DNA from: Ereboglobus sp.
Lineage (GTDB): Bacteria; Verrucomicrobiota; Verrucomicrobiia; Opitutales; Opitutaceae
DNA: 64,000 nt
Assembly (NCBI GenBank): GCA_029974595.1
Contig: JARKRC010000040.1
Location: 1 to 64,000 of the forward strand
Reading direction: 5' to 3'
The position numbers and the translations under genes are program-made. The notes under the pieces are model-generated. The model was not told the origin of the DNA. It was given only the letters and a program-made list of their open reading frames with translations, and ran no database searches. Shown piece by piece: positions 26,876-38,160 of the stretch; position 1 is the stretch's first letter; every line of letters begins with the position of its first letter.

Positions 26876-27290
26876 CTTTTGGATTTTTAGACAGAATGGA
26901 CAGAATTAACAGAATGCGCGGAAGCGATTCGTGTGGCGCGGGCTGCCAGTCTGCGGGTTTGGCTGAGACTCGCGCGCACGCCAAGGGCGTGCCATTCGTC
27001 AGCCCAGGGTGAGCGCGTAGCGCGCAACCCTGGGTTTTCTGTCATTCAAGAAAGGCAGCTGTCGGGGTGCCACAATCTGGCGAGTCGCGTCTGTGGCGCC
27101 CCTGCAGGGCGCATGTATTCAAACATTCAATACCCAAGGTCTCGCGCAACGCTCGACCGTTGGGCTGACGAGTGGCACGCCTTGGCGTGCCCGGACATCC
27201 GCACGCACACGCCCTGACAGAATGCACGGAAGCCCTGTTTTCCCATTCTGTCCATTTTGTCCAAAAACAAACCGTGACCGCTCTCTGCCG
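26876..27290. repeat. Second copy of the palindromic element, downstream of lnt
   Basis: About 26977-27190 repeats the 24498-24718 element in direct orientation, including the GCACGCCAAGGGCGTGCC start, the CCCAGGGT stem and the CGCCCCTGCAGGGCGC palindrome. Outside it, GACAGAATG words at 26890-26916 face an inverted counterpart at 27243-27266 (CATTCTGTCC...TTGTCC). The element may thus be nested inside an older inverted pair related to the hairpin at 8852-8928. No gene is visible. Confidence 0.75.
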
Positions 27291-28955
27291 CTATTTATGT
27301 CTTCCGTGGCGGAGGATGTTGAAGACGATCCAGATGCCGAGGACGGCGGAGAGCATGTAGCCGACGATACCCAGGAGCGACATGCTTTCGCCAACCAGCG
27401 GCGGGATTTTCGTGGCGATGATGATCGAGGAGCCGATGATCATCGCGGCGATGATCAGGCCGATGGTGAGCTTGTTGCTCGCAGACGTGAAAACGTCGTC
27501 CATCTGCTCCAGCCCCTTGTGCTGAAAGTTGATCGTGGTGCGGCCCGATTCCAGCAGGCGGAGGACGCGGTGGATCTCGGCGGGCAGTTCCTGCACGCGG
27601 CTGAACCCGGTCAGGAAGGTGCGGCGGAAATTGAGCAGGAGCGTTTTCGGGTTGCGGCGCTGGGCGATGAGTTTTTTCACCGCGGGCATGAAGCTCTCGC
27701 TGAGCGAAAACGCTGGGTCGAGCTGGGTGCCGGTTTCCTCGATTGTGTAAACGGCTTTTGCGACGAGCGCGTAGTCCTGGGCTATCTCGATTCCGTTTTC
27801 GCCGAAAATATGGAGGAGGCGCAGCATGGCGCGGCCGATCTGGCCTTTGCCGGTGGCGGAATCGAAGGTGTCGCGAAGGGCGTGCAGGATTTCGCGCTCC
27901 ATGCGGCGCGTGTTGGGATAGACGGGGCTGTTGCGCTCGAGATCCATCGCCACGCGCACGACTTGCGCCGAGTCGCCGCTGAGGAACGCCTCGAAGAGAT
28001 CGACGAGCGTGTAGCGCATGTGGCGGGTGAGTTGCCCGACAAGCCCCCAGTCGAGAAAACAGATGCAGCCGTCGCGCTGCACGAGGAGGTTGCCCGCGTG
28101 AGGGTCGGCGTGAAAAAAGCCGTCCACGAGGATTTGGTGAAAGAGGGACGACGCGCCGTTGGCCGCCGCCGCCTTGGCAAGGGGCGAGCCGGGCTCGATG
28201 TCGCGGATTTTGACGCCCTGGGCGAGATCCATGACGAGCACGGTGGCGCTTGAAAACGCGCTGTGCGCGCGGGGCGCGGTGACGTGCTCGCGGCCTTTGT
28301 TGCGCTGGATGAAGAAGGAGACGTTGTGCGCCTCGACGCGAAAATCGAGTTCCTCGTCGAGGCCGCGCCCGAGTTCGTCAACGATGCCGGGAAGATTGTA
28401 GGGCTGGAGCGCCTCGATGCGCTGGTGGGCCTGTTGCGCGAGCCAGCGCAGGATTTCAAAGTCGGCGGCGATTTTTTTCTGGATGCCCGGGCGCTGGATT
28501 TTAACGGCCACGCGCTGCCCGCTGTGCCTGAGCGTGGCGTAATAGACCTGCGCGACCGAGGCGGCGGCGACGGGCGCCGGGTCGAATTCCGAAAAAACGG
28601 CGTCGGGGTCTTCGCCATTGAGCCCGGCGCGGAGCACGGGTTCCATTTCCGCGAAGGGCTGCGGCGTGACGCTCGCCTGGAGCTTTTGCAGCTCGATGAT
28701 GAGCGGTTCGGGAAACACATCGGGGCGCATGCTGAGGATCTGGCCGAACTTGACGAAGGTGGGGCCGAGTTCCTCAAGCGTGATGCGTATGCGTTCCCAG
28801 AGGCTGTGGCGGGAACGCGGCTTCGGCGTGATGCGGCGGAGAAGGCCGGAGGGAGGGCGGATTTTTTGGAGAACCCCGTCGAAGCCGTTGCGCCAAAGCA
28901 CGGCGATGATTTCGCGCATGCGCGAGGCGTTCGTGAGCCAGCCGAATGGTTTCAT
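27291..28955 (-). CDS. ABC1/AarF/UbiB-family atypical kinase
   Basis: 554 residues. The family's KxGQ motif is present ([12 protein letters not shown]), with the ATP-site strand [14 protein letters not shown], the catalytic loop [13 protein letters not shown] and the metal motif FLDWG in place of DFG. Two C-terminal membrane helices are seen ([19 protein letters not shown] and [17 protein letters not shown]). UbiB/COQ8 relatives support ubiquinone or other isoprenoid-quinone synthesis by ATPase-driven handling of lipid intermediates at the inner membrane. It follows the phasin-like gene in the same direction. Confidence 0.93.
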   Translation of the reverse strand: MKPFGWLTNASRMREIIAVLWRNGFDGVLQKIRPPSGLLRRITPKPRSRHSLWERIRITLEELGPTFVKFGQILSMRPDVFPEPLIIELQKLQASVTPQPFAEMEPVLRAGLNGEDPDAVFSEFDPAPVAAASVAQVYYATLRHSGQRVAVKIQRPGIQKKIAADFEILRWLAQQAHQRIEALQPYNLPGIVDELGRGLDEELDFRVEAHNVSFFIQRNKGREHVTAPRAHSAFSSATVLVMDLAQGVKIRDIEPGSPLAKAAAANGASSLFHQILVDGFFHADPHAGNLLVQRDGCICFLDWGLVGQLTRHMRYTLVDLFEAFLSGDSAQVVRVAMDLERNSPVYPNTRRMEREILHALRDTFDSATGKGQIGRAMLRLLHIFGENGIEIAQDYALVAKAVYTIEETGTQLDPAFSLSESFMPAVKKLIAQRRNPKTLLLNFRRTFLTGFSRVQELPAEIHRVLRLLESGRTTINFQHKGLEQMDDVFTSASNKLTIGLIIAAMIIGSSIIIATKIPPLVGESMSLLGIVGYMLSAVLGIWIVFNILRHGRHK

Positions 28956-29070
28956 GGGGAATCGCCGGTGTTTTTTAATCGGAAGGGCGTCGCCGCACCA
29001 CGGTTTTGATGGTGCGGCGGCTTCCCGGCCGTTCCGTGCGGAGCGGGAATCGCGGGAACCGAAAATGGCC

Positions 29071-29397
29071 TCACACTTGCGGCGGCGTCTGGCGGGTGGA
29101 GAGGTTGGCGACTTCGATTTCGAGCGCGAGGAGGCGTTTTTCGAGGGCCTCGATGCGGTCTTTCTGGCCGACGCCGGCCTTGTCGAGGAGTTCGCGGACG
29201 CTTTGCTTGACCTCGGCGGAGGTGCGTTCGTATTCGGCTTTTCCGTCGTCGGCGAGCTTGGCGGCCATGGCCTTGGCTTCGTCGGCGGAGATTTTGCCCT
29301 TCTTCACCCATTCGGTGAAGGCGGCTTCGGCTTTTTCCTTGGTGATGACGGCTGCGCCGACCCCGGCGAGCATGGTGCGTTTGATAACGTCGAGCAT
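29071..29397 (-). CDS. Phasin/UbiK-like small coiled-coil protein
   Basis: 108 residues, Lys/Ala/Glu-rich and predicted almost wholly helical. The N-terminus ([27 protein letters not shown]) resembles phasin-like or polyhydroxyalkanoate-granule-associated proteins. The C-terminal part, [19 protein letters not shown], is a leucine-heptad coil like that of UbiK/YqiC accessory proteins. It lies 115 bases upstream of the ABC1 kinase and probably forms an operon with it. A scaffolding role for that kinase is inferred from position. Confidence 0.65.
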   Translation of the reverse strand: MLDVIKRTMLAGVGAAVITKEKAEAAFTEWVKKGKISADEAKAMAAKLADDGKAEYERTSAEVKQSVRELLDKAGVGQKDRIEALEKRLLALEIEVANLSTRQTPPQV

Positions 29398-29589
29398 AGT
29401 GGCTGCATTATCGCGAGGGCAGACGCCGGGTGCAACTGGTTTTTGAAGGCCGGTCGCGGCGCGGCGCGCGGTTTTTGTTTTGTCGCAAACGCATCGTTGC
29501 GCCCGGGGCGCGGGTGCGTCTTCGTTTGCGGCGTCTTGTCAAACGCACCGCTCACGCCTCTTCCGCCGCACAGCTCCAACGACGCGATC

Positions 29590-32106
29590 ATGGAGCGGTT
29601 TCTCGATGTCATGACGGCGCGCGGGATGACGCTTTATGCGGAGCAGGAGGACGCGATTCTGGAGTTGTTCGCGGGGAACAATGTCGTGCTCGCGACGCCG
29701 ACCGGATCGGGAAAATCGCTTGTGGCCGCCGCGCTGCATTTCAAGGAGCTTTGCGCGCACGCGCCGGACACGCCGCGGCGCTCGGTTTACACCTGCCCGA
29801 TCAAGGCGCTGGTCAACGAAAAGTTCCTCGCGCTCTGCCGCGACTTCGGCCCCGAAAACGTCGGCATGATGACCGGCGACGCGAGCGTGAATCCCGACGC
29901 GCCCGTGCTCTGCTGCACGGCGGAAATCCTCGCAAACATCGCGCTCGGCGGCGGCCCGCGCGCGGAGTCGGTGGCGGCGGTCATCATGGACGAGTTTCAT
30001 TATTACTCGGACAACGAGCGCGGCGTCGCGTGGCAGGTTCCGCTGCTGACGATGCCGCGCGCACGTTTTCTGCTGATGTCCGCGACGCTGGGAAACACCG
30101 AGTTCATCGAGCGCGAGCTGACGCGGCTCACCGGCGCGGGCGCGGTCACGATTCGCAGCGACCGCCGACCGGTGCCGCTGCAATTCGAGTATTCCGAAAC
30201 GCCGCTTACCGAGCGCGTCGCCGAGTTGCTTGCGTTGAAACGCGCTCCGGTTTACCTGGTGTATTTCACGCAGCGCGAGGCGTCGGAGGCGGCGCAGGAT
30301 TTGACGAGCCTCGCAAACATTTGCACCCGCGAGGAAAAGGCCGCGCTTGCGGAGGCGCTCGAAGGCGTGCGTTTCAACAGTCCGTATGGCCGCGATGTGA
30401 AACGCTGGCTGCGCGCGGGCATCGGCGTGCACCACGCCGGGCTGCTGCCGCGCTACCGGATTCTGGTGGAGCAGCTGGCGCAGCGCGGGTTGCTGAAACT
30501 GATCTGCGGCACCGACACGCTCGGCGTCGGCATCAACGTGCCCATCCGCACCGTCGTCTTCACAAAACTCTGGAAATACGACGGACAGAAGGCGGCGATT
30601 CTGAACGTGCGCGATTTCCGCCAGATCGCGGGCCGCGCCGGGCGCAAGGGTTTCGACGACACGGGCTATGTGATCGTGCAGGCTCCGGTGCATGTGATCG
30701 CCAACAAAATCGCCTCCGAGAAAGCCGCTGCGAATCCGAAGTCGGCAAAGAAAAACGCGCCGAAACAAAAGGCCCCCGAAGGCACGCCGGGCTGGGATGT
30801 GAAGACGTTTGAAAAACTCATGACCGCGCCTCCCGAGCCGCTGCAATCGCGCTTCGCCGTCTCGCACGGGATGCTGCTGCATGTGCTGGGCCGCGACGCG
30901 GACGGATGCCGCGTGATGCGCCAGCTCATCGCCGATTCGCACGAGCCGGCCGCGCGAAAAAAGGCGCATCGCCGGCGCGCGTGGCAGCTTTTCCGCGCGC
31001 TGCTCGAACGCGGCATCATCGGGTGGATTCCGCCGGAGTCGCGCCCCGCGACAGGCAGAAAACTGCGCGTGAACGTGGACTTGCAGGACGATTTTTCGCT
31101 GCACCAGCCGCTCTCGCTCTACCTGCTCGACACGCTCCCAAAGCTCGACCGCGAATCGCCCGACTACGCCTTCGACGTGCTCACGCTCTGCGAGTCCATC
31201 GTTGAAAATCCCGACACGATCCTGCGCCGCCAGCTCGACCGGATCAAAAACGACGAACTCGCGCGCATGAAGGCCGCCGACATCCCCTACGACGAACGCA
31301 TGGCGAAACTCGACGAACTCGAATACCCGAAGCCGTTGCGTGAATTTTTATACGACACATTCAACGCCTTTGCCGCCGCGCATCCGTGGGTGGAAAACGA
31401 AAACGTGCGCCCCAAATCCATCGCGCGCGAGATGTATGAGCGCTACCAGTCCTTCGCCGAATACATTCGCGAATACGGGCTGGAGCGCAGCGAGGGTTTG
31501 CTGCTGCGGCATCTTTCGCAGGTTTTCAAAGTTCTCGCGCAAACGGTTCCCGACGCGGCGAAAACCGCCGACGTGCTCGAAATGGAAACCTACTTCCGCG
31601 AGCTCATCCGCGGCATCGACAACAGCCTGCTCGAAGAGTGGGAGCGCATGCGCAATCCCAATTTCGCAGTCGCCGGCGCCGACGCCGCGACACCCGACAA
31701 GCCCGCGCGTCCCGCAAACTACGACATCACCCGCGACGCCATCGGCCTGCGGCGCTTGGCGCGCACGGCCATCCTTGGTTTTTTGCAGGACGTCGCCGCG
31801 CGCGATTACGAGGCCGCCGCGGAGCGGATGACTTGGCCGGACAGCGCGGAAATTTCATCGCGCCTCCGTTTCATAGAGCAGCAATTCGCACCCTATTTTG
31901 ATGCGCGCGGACGCTTTCGTCTTGATCCCGAAGGCCGCGCGGCGAAACACACCTATTTCGACGACGACGGCGCGCGCATCTCGCAAGTCCTCGCCGATGC
32001 GGACGAGCAAAACGATTGGGAGGCGCGTTTCACGCTCGACCGCGAGGCCACGCGGCGCGAGGCACGCGTGGTGTTGCGTTTCGACGGGGCGGGGGCGATT
32101 GGCTGA
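29590..32106 (+). CDS. Ski2-like DEAD/DEAH-box RNA helicase (DUF3516-type C-terminus)
   Basis: 838 residues from the ATG at 29590; the much longer open frame upstream is antisense to the kinase and phasin genes. Helicase motifs are in order: Walker A TPTGSGKS (Lys42), DEFH box (Asp134-His137), [19 protein letters not shown] and [16 protein letters not shown]. The Ski2/Mtr4-like superfamily 2 core ends near residue 420. The rest is mostly helical and contains [18 protein letters not shown], as in bacterial helicases with a DUF3516 domain. It probably remodels structured RNA in the cytoplasm. A specific partner is unknown. Confidence 0.88.
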   Translation: MERFLDVMTARGMTLYAEQEDAILELFAGNNVVLATPTGSGKSLVAAALHFKELCAHAPDTPRRSVYTCPIKALVNEKFLALCRDFGPENVGMMTGDASVNPDAPVLCCTAEILANIALGGGPRAESVAAVIMDEFHYYSDNERGVAWQVPLLTMPRARFLLMSATLGNTEFIERELTRLTGAGAVTIRSDRRPVPLQFEYSETPLTERVAELLALKRAPVYLVYFTQREASEAAQDLTSLANICTREEKAALAEALEGVRFNSPYGRDVKRWLRAGIGVHHAGLLPRYRILVEQLAQRGLLKLICGTDTLGVGINVPIRTVVFTKLWKYDGQKAAILNVRDFRQIAGRAGRKGFDDTGYVIVQAPVHVIANKIASEKAAANPKSAKKNAPKQKAPEGTPGWDVKTFEKLMTAPPEPLQSRFAVSHGMLLHVLGRDADGCRVMRQLIADSHEPAARKKAHRRRAWQLFRALLERGIIGWIPPESRPATGRKLRVNVDLQDDFSLHQPLSLYLLDTLPKLDRESPDYAFDVLTLCESIVENPDTILRRQLDRIKNDELARMKAADIPYDERMAKLDELEYPKPLREFLYDTFNAFAAAHPWVENENVRPKSIAREMYERYQSFAEYIREYGLERSEGLLLRHLSQVFKVLAQTVPDAAKTADVLEMETYFRELIRGIDNSLLEEWERMRNPNFAVAGADAATPDKPARPANYDITRDAIGLRRLARTAILGFLQDVAARDYEAAAERMTWPDSAEISSRLRFIEQQFAPYFDARGRFRLDPEGRAAKHTYFDDDGARISQVLADADEQNDWEARFTLDREATRREARVVLRFDGAGAIG

Positions 32107-32181
32107 TCGAAAATGCGAAGCGGCGGCATGTCGCAAAAATCCGTTGTCGTGCCGCGCCGATATGATTCACTGCGCGGCAAC

Positions 32182-32763
32182 ATGCGAGTCGTCATCCTAG
32201 GTTCCGGCCGGGGCAGCAATGCCGAGGCTCTTCTCATCGCCCGCCAGAAGGCGCAGCTTGGGCGCGCCGAAATCGTGCAGATTTTTTCGGACAGGGAAAA
32301 CGCCGGCATCCTCGCGCACGGACAGGCGTACGGCGTGCCCTCCGCATTTCTCAATCCGGGTCCCTTCAAGACGAAATTCGACGACGACGGCGAGGCGCGC
32401 TACATCGAGGCGATACAGAACTGCCGCCCCGACCTCATCGTGCTCGCGGGGTTCATGCGCATTCTGAAGCCGCGTTTCATCGACGCGTTTGCGGGGAAAA
32501 TCATCAACCTGCACCCGAGTCTGCTGCCGAGCTTTCCGGGGCTGGATGGCATCGGCCAGGCATGGCGGCGCGGCGTGAAAATCACGGGCTGCACCGTGCA
32601 CTACGTGACTGCCGAGGTGGACGGCGGGCCGATCATCGACCAGGCCGCTGTGCGTATTGAAAAAACCGATACACTCGAAACGCTGGAGGCCAGGGTGCAC
32701 GCCGCCGAGCATGCGCTGCTGCCCGCCGTTGTGGCGCGACTGAGCATGGCTGGCGTGAAATAA
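32182..32763 (+). CDS. purN: Phosphoribosylglycinamide formyltransferase (GART)
   Basis: 193 residues from the ATG before [17 protein letters not shown], matching PurN length. The formyl-transfer motif [20 protein letters not shown] contains the catalytic Asn and His, and [19 protein letters not shown] supplies the catalytic Asp. It transfers a formyl group from 10-formyl-THF to GAR in purine synthesis. The gene follows the helicase by 75 bases. An upstream in-frame ATG at 32113 would add 23 residues lacking similarity to the family. Confidence 0.93.
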   Translation: MRVVILGSGRGSNAEALLIARQKAQLGRAEIVQIFSDRENAGILAHGQAYGVPSAFLNPGPFKTKFDDDGEARYIEAIQNCRPDLIVLAGFMRILKPRFIDAFAGKIINLHPSLLPSFPGLDGIGQAWRRGVKITGCTVHYVTAEVDGGPIIDQAAVRIEKTDTLETLEARVHAAEHALLPAVVARLSMAGVK

Positions 32764-32961
32764 GGAGCGATCGCGCTCCTTGCTTTCGCCGGGGGATTGC
32801 CCGGCGGAATCTCGGATGAAGCGAAAAACAGCATGGTTTGGTTAAAAATCCATGATGCTTGGGTTGGTTGGCGTGTGTTTATCTTCCAGAAAACGGGCAT
32901 GCGGGGCACAACCCTCTTCAGTCCGCATTCCGCCGCCCGCGAAACATCTGAATTCACCATC

Positions 32962-35727
32962 ATGATAAAAAAGACCCTGAATCATATATTCATTTGCTGT
33001 GTGCTGCCGCTTGCCCTCGCCGGCGCGGAAATGACGCTCGACGGAGACTGGCGTGTGAGCCTAGAGGATCCGCAGTCCACGGAATCCTCGCCGGTGTGGA
33101 GGAATATACGGCTGCCGGGCACGCTGGATGACGCGGGCATTGGCGAGCCGCTGGCCTTGGCGCCGGAGTTGAGCTTTCGCGTGCTCACCCGCTTGCAACG
33201 CAAGACCACATACATCGGGCCGGCGTGGTATGCGCGCGAGGTGACGATTCCGGACTCGTGGACGGGCAAGGCAATCATCCTCGAACTGGAGCGCGTGCTC
33301 TGGAAATCGACCGTTTATGTGGACGGCCGCGAATATGCCTCGCAGGACAGCCTGACCACGCCGCATCGGTTTGACCTGGGCGTGGTACTGACTCCGGGAA
33401 AACACACCCTGATGCTGAAAATCGACAATCGGGAAATCCACAAGGATGTAAGCCACAAGATTCCCCGTTATCAATTTCCCGAAAACATGAATGTGGCGCA
33501 CGCATATACAAACCACACGCAGATCATGTGGAATGGCGTGCTGGGCAGTCTGCGTTTGCGCGCGGAGGAATCCGTGCGCATCGACAGCGTGTCGGTTGCG
33601 ACAAAAGACAGGACGCTGGATGTTGTCGTGAATGTATCCAATGGCGGCGTTGCGCGGCGGAGCGGCATCAAAGGCGTGTTGCGTCGCGAGGGAAGCACAC
33701 GGATTCTCGCGGAGTTTTCGGATTCGATTGATATGATTCCGGGCGGCGGCGAATCGCGTGTCGCATGGACGATTCCCGACGATGTGAAAATCGAGCATTG
33801 GGACGAGTTTTCCCCCGCGCTTTACAATCTTGAACTGAGCGTTGGAAAAGACGGCGCGCATGCGGTGAAAACGGTGTTCGGATTCAGGGAGCTGACGGCG
33901 CGCGATGGCGCGTTTTGGTTGAATGGACGGCGGATTTTCCTTCGGGGAAACCTGACGGGCGCGGAATTTCCGCTGACCGGTTATCCGGCGGCCGATGTCG
34001 AAGCGTGGCGCAAAATCATCCGCACGTCGAAGGCGTGGGGGCTGAATCATATGCGCTTCCATTCGTGGTGTCCGCCCAAGGCGGCGTTTGTGGCGGCGGA
34101 CGAGCTCGGATTTTATTTTCAGATCGAGCTGCCGCACTGGTGCGAAAACAAACAGGGCCACGATGCGGCGAGCTGGGCGTTCCTCGAAGCGGAGGCGGAC
34201 CGCATCATGCGCGAATACGGGAATCACCCGTCGTTCATGCTGTTTTCCCTAGGCAATGAGTTGCAGGGCGATTTTGACCGCGAAAACGCGCTCGTGCGCC
34301 GGTTGCGCGAAAAAGATCCGAGGCGCTTGTACACTGTGACGACTTTCACGTTTGCAAAGGGCCACGGCAGAAAGCCGGAGCCGGCCGACGATTATTATAT
34401 AACACAATATACGCAGGCCGGCTGGGTGCGCGGGCAGGGCATTTTTAATGAAAAGCCGCCCGCGTTCGACGCGGATTATTCGCCGGTCAGCGCGTATATA
34501 GATGTTCCGATGGTCACGCATGAAATGGGGCAATATGCGGTTTATCCCGATCTGGGCGAAATCAAGCGCTACACGGGAAACCTCGTGCCGCTGAACTTCA
34601 TCGCGGTAAGAAACGACCTTGAAAAAAAGGGAATGCTCGATCTGGCCCCGGCGTTTACACAGGCGAGCGGACGTTTTGCGGCGCTTCTTTACAAGGAGGA
34701 CATCGAGCGCGCACTGCGCACGCCCACGCTCGACGGCTTCCAGATTTTGCAGCTGCAGGATTTCCCGGGGCAGGGCACCGCGCTCGTGGGCATGCTCAAT
34801 GTATTCTGGGAGCCAAAGGGTTTCATCACGCCGTCGGAGTTCCGTGAATTTTGCAGCGAGACCGTGCCGCTCGTGCGTTTGCCGAAGGCCGTTTATGAAC
34901 AGGGCGAGGTGATCCGGGCGCAGATGGATGTGTCCAATTTCGGGAAAAACTTCGACGCGGCTGTCGTGGAATGGCGCATGATCGACGACGGCGGGCGCGT
35001 GGTTGATTCGGGACGTTTCACCCCGCGCGCGATTCCATCGGGCGTATTGAAGGCATGCGGCGCGATTGAGGTGCCGGTGGCGAACATCAAACGCGCCGCG
35101 CGCTGGCAGCTGGAGGCGGCGCTCGCGGGCACCGGATACAAGAACCGCTGGAATGTCTGGGTTTATCCGAAAAAAGTGGAGCCGGTGCCGACGGGTGTCG
35201 TGTTCACGACGACGCTGAGCGACGCGCTGGCGGCGCTGGCCGGCGGCAAACGCGTCGTGTTCAATCCTCCGGTGAAGCAGATCAAGGGCATTGAGGGCAA
35301 GTTTGTGCCGGTGTTTTGGAGCCCCGTTCATTTTCCAAAGCAGCCCGGCACGATGGGCATTTTGTGCGACCCGAAACATCCGGCGCTCGCGCAATTCCCG
35401 ACCGCGTCCCACTCGGACTGGCAGTGGTGGGAGCCCGCGCTGCGCTCGAAGACGGTCATCATCAACGATCTTCCGGTGACGCCGATTGTGCGCGTGATCG
35501 ACAACTTCGCGCGCAACCACTCGCTTGCAAACGTCTTCGAGGCAAAGGTGGGGAAGGGGAGCCTGCTTTTCTGCGCCATCGACGTGACGAACGATTTGGG
35601 AACGCGCCCGGTGGCGCGACAGTTGCGCAACAGCCTTTTGCAATACGCGGCGGGCAAGGATTTCGAACCGGTGCGCGAATTGCCGGAAAATGATCTGAAG
35701 AATATGCTGGAGAGCGGCGCAAAATAA
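32962..35727 (+). CDS. Secreted GH2-family glycosidase (beta-galactosidase-like)
   Basis: 921 residues from the ATG that begins the signal peptide (IFICCVLPLALAGAE). The GH2 order is seen: N-terminal jelly-roll (LDGDWRV, WYAREVTIP, VYVDGREYAS), an Ig-like domain, then the TIM barrel with LNHMRFHSWCPP, acid/base Glu433 in SLGNELQG and candidate nucleophile Glu521 in THEMGQY. The last 300 residues are beta-rich. GH2 enzymes release terminal beta-galactose, glucuronate or mannose. With sialidases and sulfatases downstream, mucin-type galactose is a reasonable but unproven target. It opens the 31-kb plus-strand glycan locus. Confidence 0.85.
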   Translation: MIKKTLNHIFICCVLPLALAGAEMTLDGDWRVSLEDPQSTESSPVWRNIRLPGTLDDAGIGEPLALAPELSFRVLTRLQRKTTYIGPAWYAREVTIPDSWTGKAIILELERVLWKSTVYVDGREYASQDSLTTPHRFDLGVVLTPGKHTLMLKIDNREIHKDVSHKIPRYQFPENMNVAHAYTNHTQIMWNGVLGSLRLRAEESVRIDSVSVATKDRTLDVVVNVSNGGVARRSGIKGVLRREGSTRILAEFSDSIDMIPGGGESRVAWTIPDDVKIEHWDEFSPALYNLELSVGKDGAHAVKTVFGFRELTARDGAFWLNGRRIFLRGNLTGAEFPLTGYPAADVEAWRKIIRTSKAWGLNHMRFHSWCPPKAAFVAADELGFYFQIELPHWCENKQGHDAASWAFLEAEADRIMREYGNHPSFMLFSLGNELQGDFDRENALVRRLREKDPRRLYTVTTFTFAKGHGRKPEPADDYYITQYTQAGWVRGQGIFNEKPPAFDADYSPVSAYIDVPMVTHEMGQYAVYPDLGEIKRYTGNLVPLNFIAVRNDLEKKGMLDLAPAFTQASGRFAALLYKEDIERALRTPTLDGFQILQLQDFPGQGTALVGMLNVFWEPKGFITPSEFREFCSETVPLVRLPKAVYEQGEVIRAQMDVSNFGKNFDAAVVEWRMIDDGGRVVDSGRFTPRAIPSGVLKACGAIEVPVANIKRAARWQLEAALAGTGYKNRWNVWVYPKKVEPVPTGVVFTTTLSDALAALAGGKRVVFNPPVKQIKGIEGKFVPVFWSPVHFPKQPGTMGILCDPKHPALAQFPTASHSDWQWWEPALRSKTVIINDLPVTPIVRVIDNFARNHSLANVFEAKVGKGSLLFCAIDVTNDLGTRPVARQLRNSLLQYAAGKDFEPVRELPENDLKNMLESGAK

Positions 35728-35851
35728 CGCAGCGTTCCAATCTTCGACAAGCAAGGCGCGTGAATGCTCTTCGGAGCCTTTGCGCTGCCACCCACTGGCA
35801 TCTCGAATGCCATTCCCTTTCACTTTCACAATCTGCATAACCGGCATATTT

Positions 35852-37975
35852 ATGAAAAAAAGCCCCGCATTATTAATGTCGCTCGTGGCCGGCGCCACGG
35901 TCACTTGCATGACCGCGCAAGCCGCAGCTCCCGAAAAACCGAATATCATATTCGTTTTGGTCGATGATCTGGGCTATGGCGATTTGGGCAGCTTTTATCA
36001 AAATGCGCGCCGCGATTCCGGAGACCGGACGAAGCCGTGGCACGCCACGCCGAAGCTCGACCGCATGGCGGCGGAGGGCGCGCGGCTCACGCATCATTAT
36101 TGCGCGGCCCCCGTGAGCGCGCCATCGCGGGCGTCGTTTCTCACCGGCCTGTCACAGGGACACGCGAATGTGCGCAACAACCAGTTCGACAAGGCCATCT
36201 CCGACAACCACACCGTCGGCACGGTTCTGCGTCGGGCCGGTTATGCGACCGCGGCCATCGGCAAGTGGGGGCTGCATGGCGCGACGGATGTTCCCCCGTG
36301 GCCGGCGCATCCGTTGCAGCGCGGCTTTGATTATTTCTTTGGCTATCTGCGTCACATCGACGGGCACGAGCACTACCCGAAGGAGCAGCTTTATTTTGCG
36401 CAAAAAGCGAAGAACCGCGGGCCGGTGAAAGTTTGGGACAATCGCGAGGACATCACGCAGTCGCTCGATAAATGTTATACGACCGATCTTTTTACCGCGC
36501 GTGCGAAAAAGTGGATTGTGGATCATCGCCAGACGTCGCTTGGGCAGCCATTTTTTATTTATCTCGCCTATGACACGCCGCACGCGGTGCTCGAATTGCC
36601 CACGCAGCCTTACCCGGAAGGGGCCGGGCTCAAGGCCGGCATGCAATGGCTCGGCAAACCGGGGCGCATGATCAACACGGCATCGGGAACGCCCGACTCA
36701 TGGATTCACCCCGATTACGCGAACGCGACCTATGATGACGACAGGAACGCGGCGACACCCGAAAAGCCGTGGCCGAATGTCTATAAACGCTACGCGACAA
36801 GCATCCGGCGCATTGACGACGCGGTGGGCGATTTGCTGCAAACGCTCAAGGATCTCGGTTTGGACAAAAACACGCTCGTCGTCTTCACGTCCGACAACGG
36901 CCCGTCGATGGAATCGTACCTCCCCGAGCAAAACTCGCCGGAGTTTTTTGCGGGCTACGGCCCGTTTGACGGCATCAAGCGTGACACGTGGGAAGGCGGA
37001 ATGCGCGTGCCCGTCATTGCGCGCTGGCCGGGACGCATTGCGGAGGGCCTCGTTGTTGCCGCGCCGGGCGCAATGTGGGACTGGCTGCCGACGTTCGCCG
37101 AGGCTGCGCGCGTGCCTGCGCCTGCAAATGCGGACGGCATCTCGCTCCTGCCGGGCCTCTGCGGGCGCGAAGGCGAGGCGCAAAAACGCGAGGCGCTTTA
37201 CTTCGAGTATTTCGTGAAGGGCAGGACGCCTGATTTTTCCGACATCGAACCGGCGCGCCGCGGACGTTTGCGAAATCAGATGCAGGCCATTCGCAGCGGC
37301 GATTACACGGGCGTGCGTTACGATATAAAAACGGCGCAGGATGATTTTGAAATCTACGATGTCGTCCGCGACCCGAAGGAAACCCGCAATCTTGCCGGCG
37401 ATCCCGCGTTTGCCGCAATGCAGGCGCGCTTCAAGGCGCTCGCCCTCCAGTCGCGCCGCCCCGACACCGATGCGCCGCGTCCCTACGACAACGAGCTGAT
37501 GCCGCCCGTCGCAAATCCGCCCGCAAAACTCGCGCCCGGTCTCGCATGGCGTTATTGCGAAGGCCGATTTCCCTGGACGCCGAATGCCAATTCGCTGCCG
37601 CAGCCAAAGAAAACCGGCGTCCTCGCAGGCGAACTCAGCGCCGCTCCGCTCAAGCAGACGGAGGCCCAGGGCGGCGCACTGCTTTTCGAGGGTTTTTTGC
37701 GCGTGCCCGCCGATGGCGAATACGAACTGACGCTCACAACCGACACGGGGGCGGCCCTGCGCCTGCACAACGCCTTGGTGATCGATGCGGATTACGGTTA
37801 TAAGCCCGGCACAAAAAAATCCGCCACCGCGCGTCTGTCCGCCGGCCTGCATCCGCTCACGCTCATGTATCACAACGACGGCAAGCACTCCCCGGCGCTC
37901 TCCCTGGAGTGGCGCGCCGGCGGTGCTACAACAAAACCAATCCCCGCGGAAGCGTTCGCGCACGCGGTGGAGTAG
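35852..37975 (+). CDS. Ser-type secreted sulfatase with C-terminal PA14 domain
   Basis: 707 residues after choosing the ATG at the signal peptide (MKKSPALLMSLVAGATVTCM). The sulfatase start NIIFVLVDDLGYGDLG holds metal-binding Asp residues. The active-site motif is VSAPSRASFLTG, so Ser89 would become formylglycine, and Lys/His follow in AIGKWGLHG. ESYLPEQNS and TSDNGPS complete the family pattern. Residues about 570-700 match a PA14 carbohydrate-binding domain (LFEGFLRVPADGEYEL, PLTLMYHNDG). A Ser-type enzyme needs a radical-SAM maturase (anSME), which is not in this window. It removes sulfate from glycans in the periplasm or outside. Confidence 0.9.
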   Translation: MKKSPALLMSLVAGATVTCMTAQAAAPEKPNIIFVLVDDLGYGDLGSFYQNARRDSGDRTKPWHATPKLDRMAAEGARLTHHYCAAPVSAPSRASFLTGLSQGHANVRNNQFDKAISDNHTVGTVLRRAGYATAAIGKWGLHGATDVPPWPAHPLQRGFDYFFGYLRHIDGHEHYPKEQLYFAQKAKNRGPVKVWDNREDITQSLDKCYTTDLFTARAKKWIVDHRQTSLGQPFFIYLAYDTPHAVLELPTQPYPEGAGLKAGMQWLGKPGRMINTASGTPDSWIHPDYANATYDDDRNAATPEKPWPNVYKRYATSIRRIDDAVGDLLQTLKDLGLDKNTLVVFTSDNGPSMESYLPEQNSPEFFAGYGPFDGIKRDTWEGGMRVPVIARWPGRIAEGLVVAAPGAMWDWLPTFAEAARVPAPANADGISLLPGLCGREGEAQKREALYFEYFVKGRTPDFSDIEPARRGRLRNQMQAIRSGDYTGVRYDIKTAQDDFEIYDVVRDPKETRNLAGDPAFAAMQARFKALALQSRRPDTDAPRPYDNELMPPVANPPAKLAPGLAWRYCEGRFPWTPNANSLPQPKKTGVLAGELSAAPLKQTEAQGGALLFEGFLRVPADGEYELTLTTDTGAALRLHNALVIDADYGYKPGTKKSATARLSAGLHPLTLMYHNDGKHSPALSLEWRAGGATTKPIPAEAFAHAVE

Positions 37976-38160
37976 GGGGGCGCTAAATCCCGGCGATCCC
38001 GCGCCGCGGAGCATGGTGGATTTTTTTCGGCAAGGTTTGCTTAACAGACCAAATGAATTGGCTGCACAAGTTAGCGCGCAGGCCAATTATGGGTTGATCG
38101 TTTCTTTTTCGTCCTCCCAAAAAGCCCATTATTAACCAACCCATGCAGATGAATAATGTC

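Noticed and set aside
28618-29589. N-terminal extension of the helicase by 324 codons
   Set aside because: It runs antisense through the kinase and phasin-like genes, and the helicase domain begins soon after the ATG at 29590.
34249-35949. 566-codon minus-strand frame
   Set aside because: Antisense to the GH2 gene and the next leader; no recognisable domain.
38089-38144. Inverted repeat ATGGGTTGAT / ACCAACCCAT before sialidase 1
   Set aside because: Arms are imperfect and about 36 bases apart, too far for a simple dimer operator; no T-run for a terminator.
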